Position numbers and translations under genes: made by a program. Of a stretch of 64,000 nucleotides of DNA, positions 6,684 through 15,904 are shown one piece after another. Every line of letters starts with the position of its first letter. The first letter of the stretch is position 1. Below the pieces are notes generated by a model that worked only from the letters and a program-made list of their open reading frames with translations, was not told the DNA's origin and ran no database searches. Source of the DNA: Flavobacterium micromati (lineage in GTDB: Bacteria; Bacteroidota; Bacteroidia; Flavobacteriales; Flavobacteriaceae); assembly GCF_900129585.1 (NCBI RefSeq), contig NZ_FQWF01000006.1:62001-126000 (forward strand), given 5' to 3'.

Positions 6684-8828
6684 ATGAAAAAAATAATTTT
6701 ATTCTTAACTATGTGCCTAATGGCTTTTCCAGCAAAAGCCGATGAAGGAATGTGGTTTTTGATGTTTATAGAAAGATTAAACCATAGAGATATGGCAAAA
6801 ATGGGTCTGCAACTTACAGCCGAAGAAATTTACAGTATAAATAATCATAGTTTAAAAGACGCCGTTGTTCAATTTAATGGTGGTTGTACTGCTGAAATGG
6901 TTTCTAAAGAAGGTTTATTGTTAACTAATCATCACTGTGGATACGATGCCATTGCTGAACTTTCTTCAGAAGAGCAAAATTATCTTAAAAATGGTTTTTG
7001 GGCTAAAGACAAAGCTGCTGAGATGAAACCAAAATCGTTATTCGTTCGTTTTTTCGTTCGAATGGATGATGTTTCTAAAAGAATTTTATCAAAAGTGAAT
7101 GATAAAATGACCGAAACAGAACGCAATAAAGCGATTCAGCAAGAAACTTCTTTGATCGAAAAAGAAAATAGCGAAGGTGGAAAATACACTGTTTCTGTTC
7201 GTCCTTTCTTCCAAGGTAATGAATATTACTATTTTGTTTATCAAGATTATAAAGATGTACGTTTAGTAGGAACACCTCCGGAGAGTCTAGGGAAATTTGG
7301 TGGCGACACTGATAACTGGGAATGGCCAAGACACACAGCTGATTTCTCTATGTTTAGAGTGTATGCTGATGCTAATGGTAATCCAGCTGAATACTCTAAA
7401 GATAATATGCCGTTAAAACCAAAACATTATCTACCAATAAGCTTAAAAGGAGTAGAGGAAAATGATTTTGCCATGATTTTAGGTTATCCGGGTCGCACGA
7501 ATCGCTGGATGCCTGCAGGTGGGATTGAACAAAATGTGCAATTCGCTTATCCAGCATGGGTTGAAGGTGCAAAAACTGGAATGGATGTCATGAAGACATA
7601 CATGGATAAGGATGAAAAGGTAAAATTAGAATATGCTTCAAAGTACGCTTCGACTGCTAATTACTGGAAAAACCGTCAAGGAATGATTGATGCTTTGACT
7701 AAAGCGGGAACGGCAAAAACGAAAGCAAAAGAAGAAGCCAAGTTCAATAAATGGGCAAATAAGACAGAGAATAAGGCTAAATATGGTTCTGTAATAGCAA
7801 CCGTAAATGATTATTACACTCAAACAAATGTAAAAATGCTTCATGATAATTATTTGTCTCAATTAGTGAGAACAGCTAGTTACGGTGCAGCTCCTGCTAC
7901 TTTAGGAAATTCACTAATTGCTTATTACAAAGAAAATGAAGCTAAAAAACAAGAAATGCTCCCGAGATTGAATCAACTTGTTGAAACGGTTTATGGAAAA
8001 TTTCATGCTCCACTAGAAAAAGATGTTTTTATAGCTCAATTAAATTTATATACTTCAAAAGCTTCTGCTTACGGACTTCCTGAAAACATTGCTAAATTAA
8101 AAGAGGAGAATAAAGGAGATTTCACGGCGTATGTAGATATGGCTATTGGCAAAAGCATTTTTGCTACAAAAGAAAGTGTTTTGGCATTCATGAAAGATCC
8201 AAAACCAGAAAGTATTGCCAGCGATCCTTTGTATGTTATTTCTAATGAATTAATGACAAAAATGAGAGCTAAAACACCAGAGCAATTAAAAGCAGATGAT
8301 GATTTTGCAATTGCTTTCCGTAATCTTGTTGCGGGTTTACGTGAGTCTAAAATGAATTCAATTCAGTATCCGGATGCCAACTCAACGTTGCGATTGACTT
8401 ATGGAAAAGTACGTGCTTTGCCAGCGGATAAACGTAATGATGCTGCCGTAAATAATTATACTACAATGACGGGTTTGGTTAAAAAGTATAAAGCTGGTGA
8501 TGCGGAATTTGATTTACCAGCCCGAGTATTAGAACTAAATAAGTCAAAAGACTTTGGAGAATATGCGGATAAAGATGGTTATATGCCCGTAAATTTCTTG
8601 ACCGATAACGATATTACGGGAGGAAATTCAGGTTCGCCAGTATTAAACGGAAAAGGAGAACTTACAGGTATCGCATTTGATGGAAACATCGAAGCTATGG
8701 CTGGCGATGTGATATTTGATAAAAAGTTACAAAGAACAATTAACTTAGATATTCGTTATGTGCTTTGGATAATTGATAAATACGCGGGTGCTAAACACAT
8801 TATTGACGAAATGACAATTGTGAGATAA
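6684..8828 (+). CDS. S46-family dipeptidyl-peptidase (DPP7-like)
   Basis: A periplasmic serine exopeptidase that removes dipeptides from peptide N-termini. It has a signal peptide (residues 1-19, MKKIILFLTM...AKA) and 714 residues, the family's usual length. The catalytic His lies in TNHHCGYDAI (81-90), the Asp in DNWEWPRHTADFS, and the Ser is Ser649 in GGNSGSP. Eighteen residues after the Ser is Gly667 (FDGNIE). In Porphyromonas gingivalis the matching residue is Gly in DPP7 (hydrophobic P1) and Arg in DPP11 (Asp/Glu P1), so a DPP7-type preference is inferred. The gene is monocistronic, with a terminator on each side. Confidence 0.93.
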   Translation: MKKIILFLTMCLMAFPAKADEGMWFLMFIERLNHRDMAKMGLQLTAEEIYSINNHSLKDAVVQFNGGCTAEMVSKEGLLLTNHHCGYDAIAELSSEEQNYLKNGFWAKDKAAEMKPKSLFVRFFVRMDDVSKRILSKVNDKMTETERNKAIQQETSLIEKENSEGGKYTVSVRPFFQGNEYYYFVYQDYKDVRLVGTPPESLGKFGGDTDNWEWPRHTADFSMFRVYADANGNPAEYSKDNMPLKPKHYLPISLKGVEENDFAMILGYPGRTNRWMPAGGIEQNVQFAYPAWVEGAKTGMDVMKTYMDKDEKVKLEYASKYASTANYWKNRQGMIDALTKAGTAKTKAKEEAKFNKWANKTENKAKYGSVIATVNDYYTQTNVKMLHDNYLSQLVRTASYGAAPATLGNSLIAYYKENEAKKQEMLPRLNQLVETVYGKFHAPLEKDVFIAQLNLYTSKASAYGLPENIAKLKEENKGDFTAYVDMAIGKSIFATKESVLAFMKDPKPESIASDPLYVISNELMTKMRAKTPEQLKADDDFAIAFRNLVAGLRESKMNSIQYPDANSTLRLTYGKVRALPADKRNDAAVNNYTTMTGLVKKYKAGDAEFDLPARVLELNKSKDFGEYADKDGYMPVNFLTDNDITGGNSGSPVLNGKGELTGIAFDGNIEAMAGDVIFDKKLQRTINLDIRYVLWIIDKYAGAKHIIDEMTIVR

Positions 8829-8846
8829 AATTCTCTTCTAAAATCT

Positions 8847-8890
8847 AAAAGCCTCTTACCTTGTTGTCAAAATAAGTAAGAGGCTTTTTT
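8847..8890 (+). terminator. Terminator after the S46 peptidase gene
   Basis: AAAAGCCTCTTAC (8847-8859) and GTAAGAGGCTTTT (8876-8888) form a 13-bp perfect stem ending in a T run. Confidence 0.9.
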
Positions 8891-8936
8891 AGTTAAACCT
8901 TTTAACATGAAAATAGATTTCAAAAGTAAATTTCGT

Positions 8937-8944
8937 TATTTTTG
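8937..8944 (+). promoter_or_regulatory. -7 element placed for a leaderless start (TPR gene)
   Basis: TATTTTTG ends 4 nt before the ATG at 8949, so the expected transcription start falls on the start codon. Confidence 0.5.
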
Positions 8945-8948
8945 AAGA

Positions 8949-9626
8949 ATGAAACATATATTTTATTTAATAATATTTCTGCCAATGGTGATCTGGTCTC
9001 AATCTAATTTTGAAAAAGCGGAAAAATTATTCGAAGCTGGAAAATATGATCAAGCTCAGTCTGCCTTTGAAACTCTTTTAAAAGTTAATCCTTCCAACTT
9101 AAAAACAATCGAGTATTTAGGAGATATTGCAGGAAAAAATAAATCGTGGGACAAAGCAATCACTTATTATAAAAAGCTAAAAGAACTAAAACCTGCTGAG
9201 GCTAATTATTTCTATAAATATGGAGGTGTATTGGGAATGAAAGCAAAAGAGGCTAATAAGTTTAGAGCACTTGGAATGATTGATGAAGTGAAAGCTTCTT
9301 TTTTAAAAGCAGTGAGTTTAAACCCAAAACATATCGAAGCACGGTGGGCCTTAATAGAACTATATATTCAGTTACCGGGAATTGTAGGCGGAAGCGAATC
9401 AAAAGCCATTAAATATTCTAACGAACTCTCAAAGCTTTCAGCAGTTGACGGGTATCTATCAAGAGGACATATTGAGGAATATTTCGAGAGATATGAATCT
9501 GCTGAAAAGCAATATAAAAAAGCTTTTGAACTCACCAAATCAAAAGTGGCTTATCAAAAATTATACAATTTGTATGTATACAAAATGAAAAATGCGGGAA
9601 AAGCAAAACAGTTAAAAACCTCGTAA
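8949..9626 (+). CDS. Exported TPR-repeat protein
   Basis: A 225-residue protein with an N-terminal signal peptide (MKHIFYLIIFLPMVIWSQ) followed by tetratricopeptide repeats: FEKAEKLFEAGKYDQAQSAFETLLKVNP at about 21-48, another at 55-82, and further helical pairs ending around SAEKQYKKAFEL (about 178-190). TPRs bind other proteins; no enzymatic motif is present and the partner is unknown. A TATTTTTG box sits immediately upstream. The gene lies between the S46 peptidase terminator and mpl, with no evident functional link to either. Confidence 0.85.
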   Translation: MKHIFYLIIFLPMVIWSQSNFEKAEKLFEAGKYDQAQSAFETLLKVNPSNLKTIEYLGDIAGKNKSWDKAITYYKKLKELKPAEANYFYKYGGVLGMKAKEANKFRALGMIDEVKASFLKAVSLNPKHIEARWALIELYIQLPGIVGGSESKAIKYSNELSKLSAVDGYLSRGHIEEYFERYESAEKQYKKAFELTKSKVAYQKLYNLYVYKMKNAGKAKQLKTS

Positions 9627-9689
9627 CTAACATAGTTAAATAAGGTGCCTTAGCGATACAATAAAATTTAAACAATCTTAAATTACATT

Positions 9690-11102
9690 ATGAATTCCAA
9701 CATCAACGACAATGTAGTTGTTCCCCCTTCCGGGGTTAGGGGGCTTCGCCTTCATTTTATAGCAATAGGCGGCAGTGCCATGCATAATCTCGCGTTAGCA
9801 TTGCACAATAAGGGATACCAAGTTACAGGAAGCGACGACGCTATTTTTGAACCATCAAAATCTAGGTTAGATAAAAAAGGAATTTTGCCAGCAGAATTAG
9901 GTTGGTTTCCAGAAAAAATAACAACTAATGTCAAAGCAGTTATTCTAGGAATGCATGCAAAAGCAGATAATCCAGAATTACTAAAAGCGCAGGAATTAGG
10001 AGTTACAATTTACTCATATCCTGAGTTCTTGTATGAACAGTCTAAAAATAAAACACGCGTGGTAATAGGAGGCTCTCATGGGAAAACTACGATTACATCG
10101 ATGATTTTACACGTGATGCACTACCATGATATTGCTGTTGATTATATGGTTGGCGCGCAACTAGAAGGTTTTGATAATATGGTTCATCTTACTGAAACGA
10201 ATGATTTCATTGTTTTAGAAGGAGATGAATATTTGTCTTCGCCCATCGATAGAAGACCAAAATTTCATTTATACCAACCTAATATTTCGTTAATTTCGGG
10301 TATTGCTTGGGATCATATTAATGTATTTCCAACGTACGAGAATTATGTAGAACAATTTGAAATTTTTATTGGCAAAATAACAAATGGTGGAATTCTGGTG
10401 TATAATGAAGATGATCCAGAAGTAAAACGTGTTGCTGAAGCCGCAACAAACCCAATCCGTAAAATTGCTTATCATACGCCCAAATATTCAGTTCAAGATG
10501 GAATAACATTGCTTGAAACTCCTGAAGGTGATATGCCTATTGAAGTTTTTGGAGCGCATAACTTAAATAATTTGGCTGGCGCCAAATGGATTTGTCAAAG
10601 TATGGGAGTCGATGAAGCTGATTTTTATCAAGCCATTGCTAGTTTTAAAGGTGCGTCCAAACGTCTAGAAAAAATAGCTGAAAGCAAAGAAAAAGTCGCC
10701 TACAAAGACTTTGCACATTCCCCTAGTAAAGTTGCAGCCACTACAAAAGCGGTAAAAGAACAGTATCCAAACCGCACTTTAATCGCTTGTTTAGAACTTC
10801 ATACCTATAGTAGTTTAAATGCAGAATTCCTCAAAGAATACGAAGGTGCATTAGAATATGCTGATGTCGCAATTGTTTTTTATTCTCCAGATGCGGTAAA
10901 AATAAAACAATTAGAAGAAGTGACTTATGAGCAAATTGCTACTGCTTTTAATCGTAAAGACTTAATAATTTACACTAATCCGGTAGAATTTAAAGATTAT
11001 TTGTTCAATCTGAACTTTGAAAATTCAGCTTTGTTGTTAATGAGTTCGGGAAATTATGGGGGTTTAAATTTTGATGAGGTAAAGGAATTGATGGTAAAGT
11101 AA
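9690..11102 (+). CDS. mpl: UDP-N-acetylmuramate:L-Ala-gamma-D-Glu-meso-DAP ligase
   Basis: Recycles the murein tripeptide by ligating it to UDP-MurNAc with ATP. It has the Mur-ligase opening LHFIAIGGSAMHNLALAL (about residues 21-38) and ATP loop GGSHGKTT (127-134), then central and C-terminal Mur domains with ASKRLEK and AHSPSKV. The motif variants (GGSAMHNLA rather than GIGGIGMSG) fit Mpl rather than MurC. The first 20 residues are an unusual extension containing VPPSGVRGLR, encoded by a G/C-rich palindrome (9723-9743). Without it the protein would start like other family members. Confidence 0.9.
   Translation: MNSNINDNVVVPPSGVRGLRLHFIAIGGSAMHNLALALHNKGYQVTGSDDAIFEPSKSRLDKKGILPAELGWFPEKITTNVKAVILGMHAKADNPELLKAQELGVTIYSYPEFLYEQSKNKTRVVIGGSHGKTTITSMILHVMHYHDIAVDYMVGAQLEGFDNMVHLTETNDFIVLEGDEYLSSPIDRRPKFHLYQPNISLISGIAWDHINVFPTYENYVEQFEIFIGKITNGGILVYNEDDPEVKRVAEAATNPIRKIAYHTPKYSVQDGITLLETPEGDMPIEVFGAHNLNNLAGAKWICQSMGVDEADFYQAIASFKGASKRLEKIAESKEKVAYKDFAHSPSKVAATTKAVKEQYPNRTLIACLELHTYSSLNAEFLKEYEGALEYADVAIVFYSPDAVKIKQLEEVTYEQIATAFNRKDLIIYTNPVEFKDYLFNLNFENSALLLMSSGNYGGLNFDEVKELMVK
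9723..9743 (+). repeat. REP-like G/C-rich palindrome inside the mpl 5' end
   Basis: CCCCCT (9723-9728) and AGGGGG (9738-9743) enclose TCCGGGGTT, in DNA that is otherwise AT-rich. The G-rich run is immediately followed by a second small palindrome-like GGGCTTCGCC. It adds codons in frame to mpl. Confidence 0.5.
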
Positions 11103-11136
11103 TGGTATTAATATGAACTAATTTAAAAGTAGCAAT

Positions 11137-11832
11137 ATGGCTGAAAATTCCTTTTTCCCTATTACCAATTGGTCCGAAGATGATAAACCGCGAGAAAAAC
11201 TAATGCTAAAAGGCAAAAGTGTTTTGAGTGATGCGGAATTGATTGCAATTTTGATAGGTTCAGGAAGTAGGAATGAATCAGCCGTTGATTTGAGTAAGAG
11301 AATTCTCGCTAGTGTAGATCATAATTTGAACGCGTTAGGAAAAGTATCATTGTCTCAATTAATGCAGTTCAAGGGAATAGGAGAGGCCAAGGCCATTTCG
11401 ATTATAGCTGCTTTAGAATTAGGAAGACGTCGAAGAGCAGAAGATATAGTTGAGCTCAAGAAAGTAACTTCAAGCAAAATTATTTTTGAAATCATGCAAC
11501 CTATAATTGGTGAGTTGCCTCATGAAGAGTTTTGGATTATCTATTTGAATAATTCGAATAAAGTAATTTCAAAATCGCAACTGAGCAAAGGAGGAATAAC
11601 GGGAACTTTGGTTGATGTTAGGCTTGTATTTAAAACGGCGCTAGAATTGGGTGCAACTGGATTAATTCTATGTCATAATCACCCATCAGGAGCTTTAATT
11701 CCAAGTGACGCCGACAAACAAATAACACGTAAATTAAAATTAGCTGGGGAAAGTTTAGAGATAAAAGTTTTAGATCATGTGATCATAACTGAAACTAATT
11801 ATTACAGCTTTGTAGATGAAGGAATATTTTAA
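11137..11832 (+). CDS. radC: RadC family (JAB/MPN-domain) protein
   Basis: A 231-residue DUF2466 protein with N-terminal helix-hairpin-helix-like helices (LSQLMQFKGIGEAKA, about 68-82) and a C-terminal JAMM metalloprotease-like domain. The metal motif appears as CHNHPSGALIPSDAD near residue 185-200 (H-x-H...D). Despite the name, RadC has no proven repair function. It stands 34 nt after mpl and 9 nt before the YjjG-type gene, probably in one operon. Length is normal for the family. Confidence 0.93.
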   Translation: MAENSFFPITNWSEDDKPREKLMLKGKSVLSDAELIAILIGSGSRNESAVDLSKRILASVDHNLNALGKVSLSQLMQFKGIGEAKAISIIAALELGRRRRAEDIVELKKVTSSKIIFEIMQPIIGELPHEEFWIIYLNNSNKVISKSQLSKGGITGTLVDVRLVFKTALELGATGLILCHNHPSGALIPSDADKQITRKLKLAGESLEIKVLDHVIITETNYYSFVDEGIF

Positions 11833-11841
11833 ATAAAGAAA

Positions 11842-12531
11842 ATGAAACATACACACATAACAGACGTGTTTTTTGACTTAGATCATACGTTATGGGATTT
11901 TGACAAAAATTCGGGATTGACTTTTGAACTAATATTTAAAAGGAAACTTCCGACTATAAAAGTGCAACAGTTCATTGAAAAATTCGTTCCAATAAATCAG
12001 GCCTGTTGGAAATTATATCAACACGATGAAATTACACATGAGGAATTGCGTTATAATCGCTTGAAACATTCCTTTGATGCAATTAAATATTCTATCTCAG
12101 ATCAAGAAATTGAAGATATTGCAAACGAGTACATTCATTTTTTACCCGAAAACAATCATCTTTTTGATGGTGCAATTGAGTTGTTAGAGTATTTAAAACC
12201 CAATTATAAGTTACATATTATCACTAATGGTTTCGCAGAAGTGCAGTTTAAAAAAATTACTAATGCTCAGATTGGATCTTATTTCCATACAATTACTAAC
12301 TCTGAACTGGCTGGCGTAAAAAAACCAAATCCAATAATATTTAATTATGCTGTAGATTTGGCTAGAGCCAAAAAAGAAAATAGCATTATGATTGGCGATA
12401 GTTTAGATGCAGATGTTCAAGGAGCTTTAGATGCTGGTTTAAAAGCTATTTTTTTTAATGAAAGTAATATTCCAGTAGAGCCGCATATCAAACAAATTAA
12501 CCATTTATTAGAACTCAAAAATTATTTATAA
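11842..12531 (+). CDS. yjjG: YjjG-type HAD nucleotidase
   Basis: A haloacid dehalogenase-superfamily phosphatase. E. coli YjjG hydrolyses non-canonical pyrimidine nucleotides such as dUMP and 5-fluoro analogues. The 229-residue protein has motif I FFDLDHTLWDFD (nucleophile Asp12, acid Asp14), motif II ITNG, motif III Lys in GVKKPNP, and motif IV MIGDSLDADVQGA. The insert between motifs I and II is a helical cap (C1 type). The YjjG call rests on overall pattern; a generic HAD hydrolase remains possible. Confidence 0.85.
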   Translation: MKHTHITDVFFDLDHTLWDFDKNSGLTFELIFKRKLPTIKVQQFIEKFVPINQACWKLYQHDEITHEELRYNRLKHSFDAIKYSISDQEIEDIANEYIHFLPENNHLFDGAIELLEYLKPNYKLHIITNGFAEVQFKKITNAQIGSYFHTITNSELAGVKKPNPIIFNYAVDLARAKKENSIMIGDSLDADVQGALDAGLKAIFFNESNIPVEPHIKQINHLLELKNYL

Positions 12532-12620
12532 AATATGAAATGAGTATTACCTGGCTTTGGTCTTCTCCAAAGAAGGTATGCGAATTTGATATTCCAATAA
12601 AAACCAAATATTATCAAAAT

Positions 12621-13370
12621 ATGAAAAAATTAATTCTAGCATTACTCGTGTTTACAAGCAGTTATAATTACGCTCAATCAGTAAATGATTATAAGGCGGT
12701 TATAATTCCTTTACAGTACAAATTTTTGAAAAGTGAAAATCAATATCGTTTGAATACGGCTACCAAATTTAATCTCACCAAAGCCGGTTTTGTTTCTTTT
12801 TATAAAAATGAAAATTTAACTGCTGATTACAGCGATCGCTGTAGTTTACTTTACGCCGATGTAGAAAAAGAAGGTGGTTTTTTAATCACAAAACTATATC
12901 TTACTCTGAAAGATTGTAATGACAAAGTAATTTTCAAATCCATTGTTGGAAAAAGCAAGGAGAAGGATTTCCAACTTGCATACATGGAAGCTTTAAACCA
13001 AGCATTTCAATCAGTTTATGCTTTGCGATATAAATACAGCGGGGTTAGTGCGAAAAGTGAATCAATGGTAATACAACAAAAGGTTGTTAACTCAGTTGCT
13101 ACAACACAATTCCAAAATACGGTTCAAACCTCTAATGTGGATTTAAAAGATTCAAACTTACTTTATGCTCAAGCCACACCTACTGGTTTTCAATTGATCG
13201 ACAGCACGCCAAAAGTAGTTATGAAATTGATGAAAACCTCCCAGCCTAATTCTTTTATTGCAATAAGGGATTCAGTTCAAGGGTCGCTAATTTTAAAGGA
13301 TAATCATTGGTATTTTGAATATTATCAAAACGACGAATTGATTTCGGAAAAAGTTGCAGTAAAATTTTAG
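12621..13370 (+). CDS. Unknown secreted protein of Flavobacteria
   Basis: I do not recognise this protein. From the ATG at 12621 it has a clear signal peptide (MKKLILALLVFTSSYNYAQS). The mature part of about 230 residues has alternating beta-strand-like segments (YKAVIIPLQYKFL, FLITKLYLTLKDCNDKVIF) and a Ser/Gln/Thr-rich middle. The frame is open 27 codons further upstream (to 12540), but that extension would bury the signal peptide, so I reject it. There are no catalytic motifs. It follows the YjjG gene by 89 nt and converges on rarA. Confidence 0.75.
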   Translation: MKKLILALLVFTSSYNYAQSVNDYKAVIIPLQYKFLKSENQYRLNTATKFNLTKAGFVSFYKNENLTADYSDRCSLLYADVEKEGGFLITKLYLTLKDCNDKVIFKSIVGKSKEKDFQLAYMEALNQAFQSVYALRYKYSGVSAKSESMVIQQKVVNSVATTQFQNTVQTSNVDLKDSNLLYAQATPTGFQLIDSTPKVVMKLMKTSQPNSFIAIRDSVQGSLILKDNHWYFEYYQNDELISEKVAVKF

Positions 13371-13438
13371 TCGATTTTCGAATATTTAGAATAATGCTTT
13401 CAGTACAATGTTCAAAGATTTTTCTTTTGACTTATTTA

Positions 13439-13462
13439 AAAAAAAGCAAAATGCTACTTTTT
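13439..13462. terminator. Weak hairpin between convergent genes
   Basis: A short inverted repeat (AAAAAGCA, 13441-13448, with TGCTxCTTTTT, 13452-13462) has A and T runs on its two sides and could end transcription from either side. The stem is short and mostly A/T. Confidence 0.35.
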
Positions 13463-13506
13463 GGATTTTAAAAACGCATATCAGTTAGCAAAAATTATTG
13501 CATCAT

Positions 13507-14784
13507 TTAATATCCATATTTATCTTTCCAACGATTTTTTAGAAATTCGCGAATGCTGTTTTCTCTTGAATTATTTCCAGGAATATAGATTGGTTTTTTA
13601 CTGATGGTTTCAGGTAAAAATTCCTGTTCTGCAAAATTGTTCGAGTAATCATGCGAATATTTGTATTCCTCGCCATAACCTAATTCCTTCATTAATTTAG
13701 TTGGTGCGTTTCGCAAATGGATAGGAACGGGCAAATCGCCAGTTTGTTTTACTAATTGCTGCGCTGTTCTAATAGCTAAATAAGACGCATTACTTTTAGC
13801 TGATGTTGCTAAATAAACCGCACATTGACTCAAAATAATTCGGCTTTCTGGATAGCCAATAGTACTAACTGCCTGAAACGTATTATTGGCCATGATAAAT
13901 GCAGTTGGATTTGCATTTCCTATATCTTCACTGCTAAGAATTAGCATTCTTCTAGCTATAAATTTTACATCTTCACCGCCTTCAATCATTCTGGCTAGCC
14001 AATACACGGCGCCGTTTGGATCGCTACCGCGAATAGATTTTATAAAAGCGGAAACAATGTCATAATGTTGCTCGCCCGTTTTGTCATATAAAACAGTATT
14101 TTGCTGTACTAAAGCAAAAACGCGATCGTTTGTTATAATTATTTCGTCTTCATTGGATGCATTTATGACGAGTTCAAAAATATTGAGTAGTTTGCGTCCA
14201 TCTCCGCCGGAAAGTCTCAGTAGGGCTTCTGTTTCGTTTAATTTTATGTTTTTAGTAGATAAGTAAGTATCCGTGGTCATTGCTCGTTGTAGTAATGATT
14301 CGAGATCATTTTTAGTAAAAGCATTCAAAACATAAACCTGGCAGCGAGATAGTAGTGCAGGAATCACTTCAAAACTGGGGTTTTCTGTTGTTGCCCCTAT
14401 TAATGTAATCCATCCTTTTTCAACTGCAGCTAGAAGCGAATCTTGTTGCGATTTACTAAAACGATGAATCTCATCAATAAACAAAATGGGATTTTTGGTC
14501 GTAAATAAACCGCCGCTTTGCTTTGCCTTGTCGATAACCTCTCGAATATCTTTCACACCTGAATTTATAGCGCTCAAAATGTAAAAAGGACGTTTTGATT
14601 CTTGAGCAAGGATTTGAGCTAAAGTTGTTTTCCCAGTTCCAGGCGGTCCCCATAAAATCAAGGAAGGGATTATTCCTTTTGCAATTTGCTGTGTGAGTGA
14701 GCCTTCAGGTCCTACTAAATGGGACTGACTTATATAATCTTCGAGTTTTTGTGGACGGATCCTTTCGGCAAGTGGTGCTTCCAT
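13507..14784 (-). CDS. rarA: Replication-associated recombination protein A (AAA+ ATPase)
   Basis: RarA/MgsA acts at stalled replication forks, with SSB and clamp-loader-like activity. The 425-residue protein begins [24 protein letters not shown], then Walker [13 protein letters not shown] at about 46-57, Walker [10 protein letters not shown] near 100-108, sensor 1 [10 protein letters not shown], and arginine-finger region LLSRCQVY. The C-terminal RarA oligomerisation domain includes [20 protein letters not shown]. It is divergent from the rhomboid gene, with 283 bp between them. Confidence 0.95.
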   Translation of the reverse strand: MEAPLAERIRPQKLEDYISQSHLVGPEGSLTQQIAKGIIPSLILWGPPGTGKTTLAQILAQESKRPFYILSAINSGVKDIREVIDKAKQSGGLFTTKNPILFIDEIHRFSKSQQDSLLAAVEKGWITLIGATTENPSFEVIPALLSRCQVYVLNAFTKNDLESLLQRAMTTDTYLSTKNIKLNETEALLRLSGGDGRKLLNIFELVINASNEDEIIITNDRVFALVQQNTVLYDKTGEQHYDIVSAFIKSIRGSDPNGAVYWLARMIEGGEDVKFIARRMLILSSEDIGNANPTAFIMANNTFQAVSTIGYPESRIILSQCAVYLATSAKSNASYLAIRTAQQLVKQTGDLPVPIHLRNAPTKLMKELGYGEEYKYSHDYSNNFAEQEFLPETISKKPIYIPGNNSRENSIREFLKNRWKDKYGY

Positions 14785-15067
14785 TGGTAAAAAGCTTAAA
14801 AATTATATTATTTGATTGTTGTCTGAAATCTAGGTACAGACTTTGCGAAATTAAACAATCTAAATTTAAATTATTCTTTATTTTTTCGGTTGCTGCCAAA
14901 GCCTCATAAAAGATTCACGATTAATTTTGAGAATATTAATTTGTGATATATTTTGGAAAGCTGGGTAATCCTTTTTGTTTAACTTTCACACTAATATGAC
15001 AAATAAGCATCATTTTAATTTTGGTTGAGTTTTTGAGTAATTATTAACTTATGTATTCAAATCAATA

Positions 15068-15844
15068 ATGGACAACGATTTTAAATTCACTAATGCTGTA
15101 ATTACACTACCGCTGTTTTCTATCATAATCATTTGGTTTGTGTTCTGGTTGGAAATTAAATTTGGTTTTGATTTTGTTCAAAACGGTATTTATCCTCGAA
15201 CTTTGTCCGGTCTGCAAGGCATATTGTTTAGTCCTTTCATCCATGCAGATTTAGAACACTTATATAATAATTCACTTCCGCTTTTTGCATTGTTAGCAGC
15301 TTTACAATTTTTTTACCGTAAACAATCAATAAAAGTTTTGTTCTTTGGAATAGCGCTTTCTGGTGCAATAACATGGCTTATTGCAAGGGATAGTTATCAC
15401 ATTGGTGCAAGCGGACTAATTTACGTTTTGTTTAGTTTTATCTTTTTTAAAGGAATTCAAACAAAACATATTCGGCTTGCGGCTCTTTCTCTTACTGTAA
15501 TTGTCGTTTATGGCGGACTAGTTTGGTACATCTTTCCAACTCCCGCTGTGCTTGGCAAAAATTCTATTTCGTGGGAAGGCCATTTGTCAGGATTGTTGAC
15601 AGGTTTTATTTTGACTTTAGTCTTACAAACCAAAGAATTTAAAAGAATACCAAAATATGAATGGGAGCAGCCGAACTATAATCCACAAGATGATAAATTC
15701 ATGCAGCGTTTTGATCAAGAAGGAAACTTTACTAATTTACCAATAAAAGAGGAGCTGCCTATTTTAACTTATTACTCATCAGACGTTGCTGTGAGCTATA
15801 CAATTATTCCGAACGAAAAAAACGAATTAATACCGGAGTCCTAA
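15068..15844 (+). CDS. Rhomboid-family intramembrane serine protease
   Basis: A 258-residue polytopic protein that would cleave membrane proteins within the bilayer. The catalytic Ser115 is in HIGASGLIY and His172 in WEGHLSGLLTGF; the conserved HxxxxHLxxN-type segment is HADLEHLYNNSLP at about 59-71. About six membrane helices are visible, followed by a roughly 70-residue hydrophilic C-terminal tail. The last five codons lie within a terminator hairpin. No substrate can be deduced from context. Confidence 0.92.
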   Translation: MDNDFKFTNAVITLPLFSIIIIWFVFWLEIKFGFDFVQNGIYPRTLSGLQGILFSPFIHADLEHLYNNSLPLFALLAALQFFYRKQSIKVLFFGIALSGAITWLIARDSYHIGASGLIYVLFSFIFFKGIQTKHIRLAALSLTVIVVYGGLVWYIFPTPAVLGKNSISWEGHLSGLLTGFILTLVLQTKEFKRIPKYEWEQPNYNPQDDKFMQRFDQEGNFTNLPIKEELPILTYYSSDVAVSYTIIPNEKNELIPES

Positions 15845-15856
15845 TTCGTTTTTTAA
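15817..15856 (+). terminator. Terminator overlapping the rhomboid stop codon
   Basis: AAAAAACGAATTA (15817-15829) and TAATTCGTTTTTT (15842-15854) form a 13-bp perfect stem. The stop codon is the first three bases of the right arm. The A-run/T-run symmetry would allow it to work on both strands, between convergent genes. Confidence 0.8.
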
Positions 15857-15867
15857 TCTGAAATCAA

Positions 15868-15883
15868 TCCCGAGACTTCGGGA
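15868..15883. repeat. Small TCCCGA palindrome
   Basis: TCCCGA (15868-15873) and TCGGGA (15878-15883) around a GACT loop lie between the convergent rhomboid and rlmB genes. It resembles small GC-rich hairpins common in Flavobacterium intergenic DNA. Confidence 0.5.
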
Positions 15884-15904
15884 CGCTAAGCAGCAATTTT
15901 AATC

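Noticed and set aside
12540-12620. Upstream extension of the unknown secreted protein
   Set aside because: It would place 27 hydrophilic residues before a clear signal peptide.
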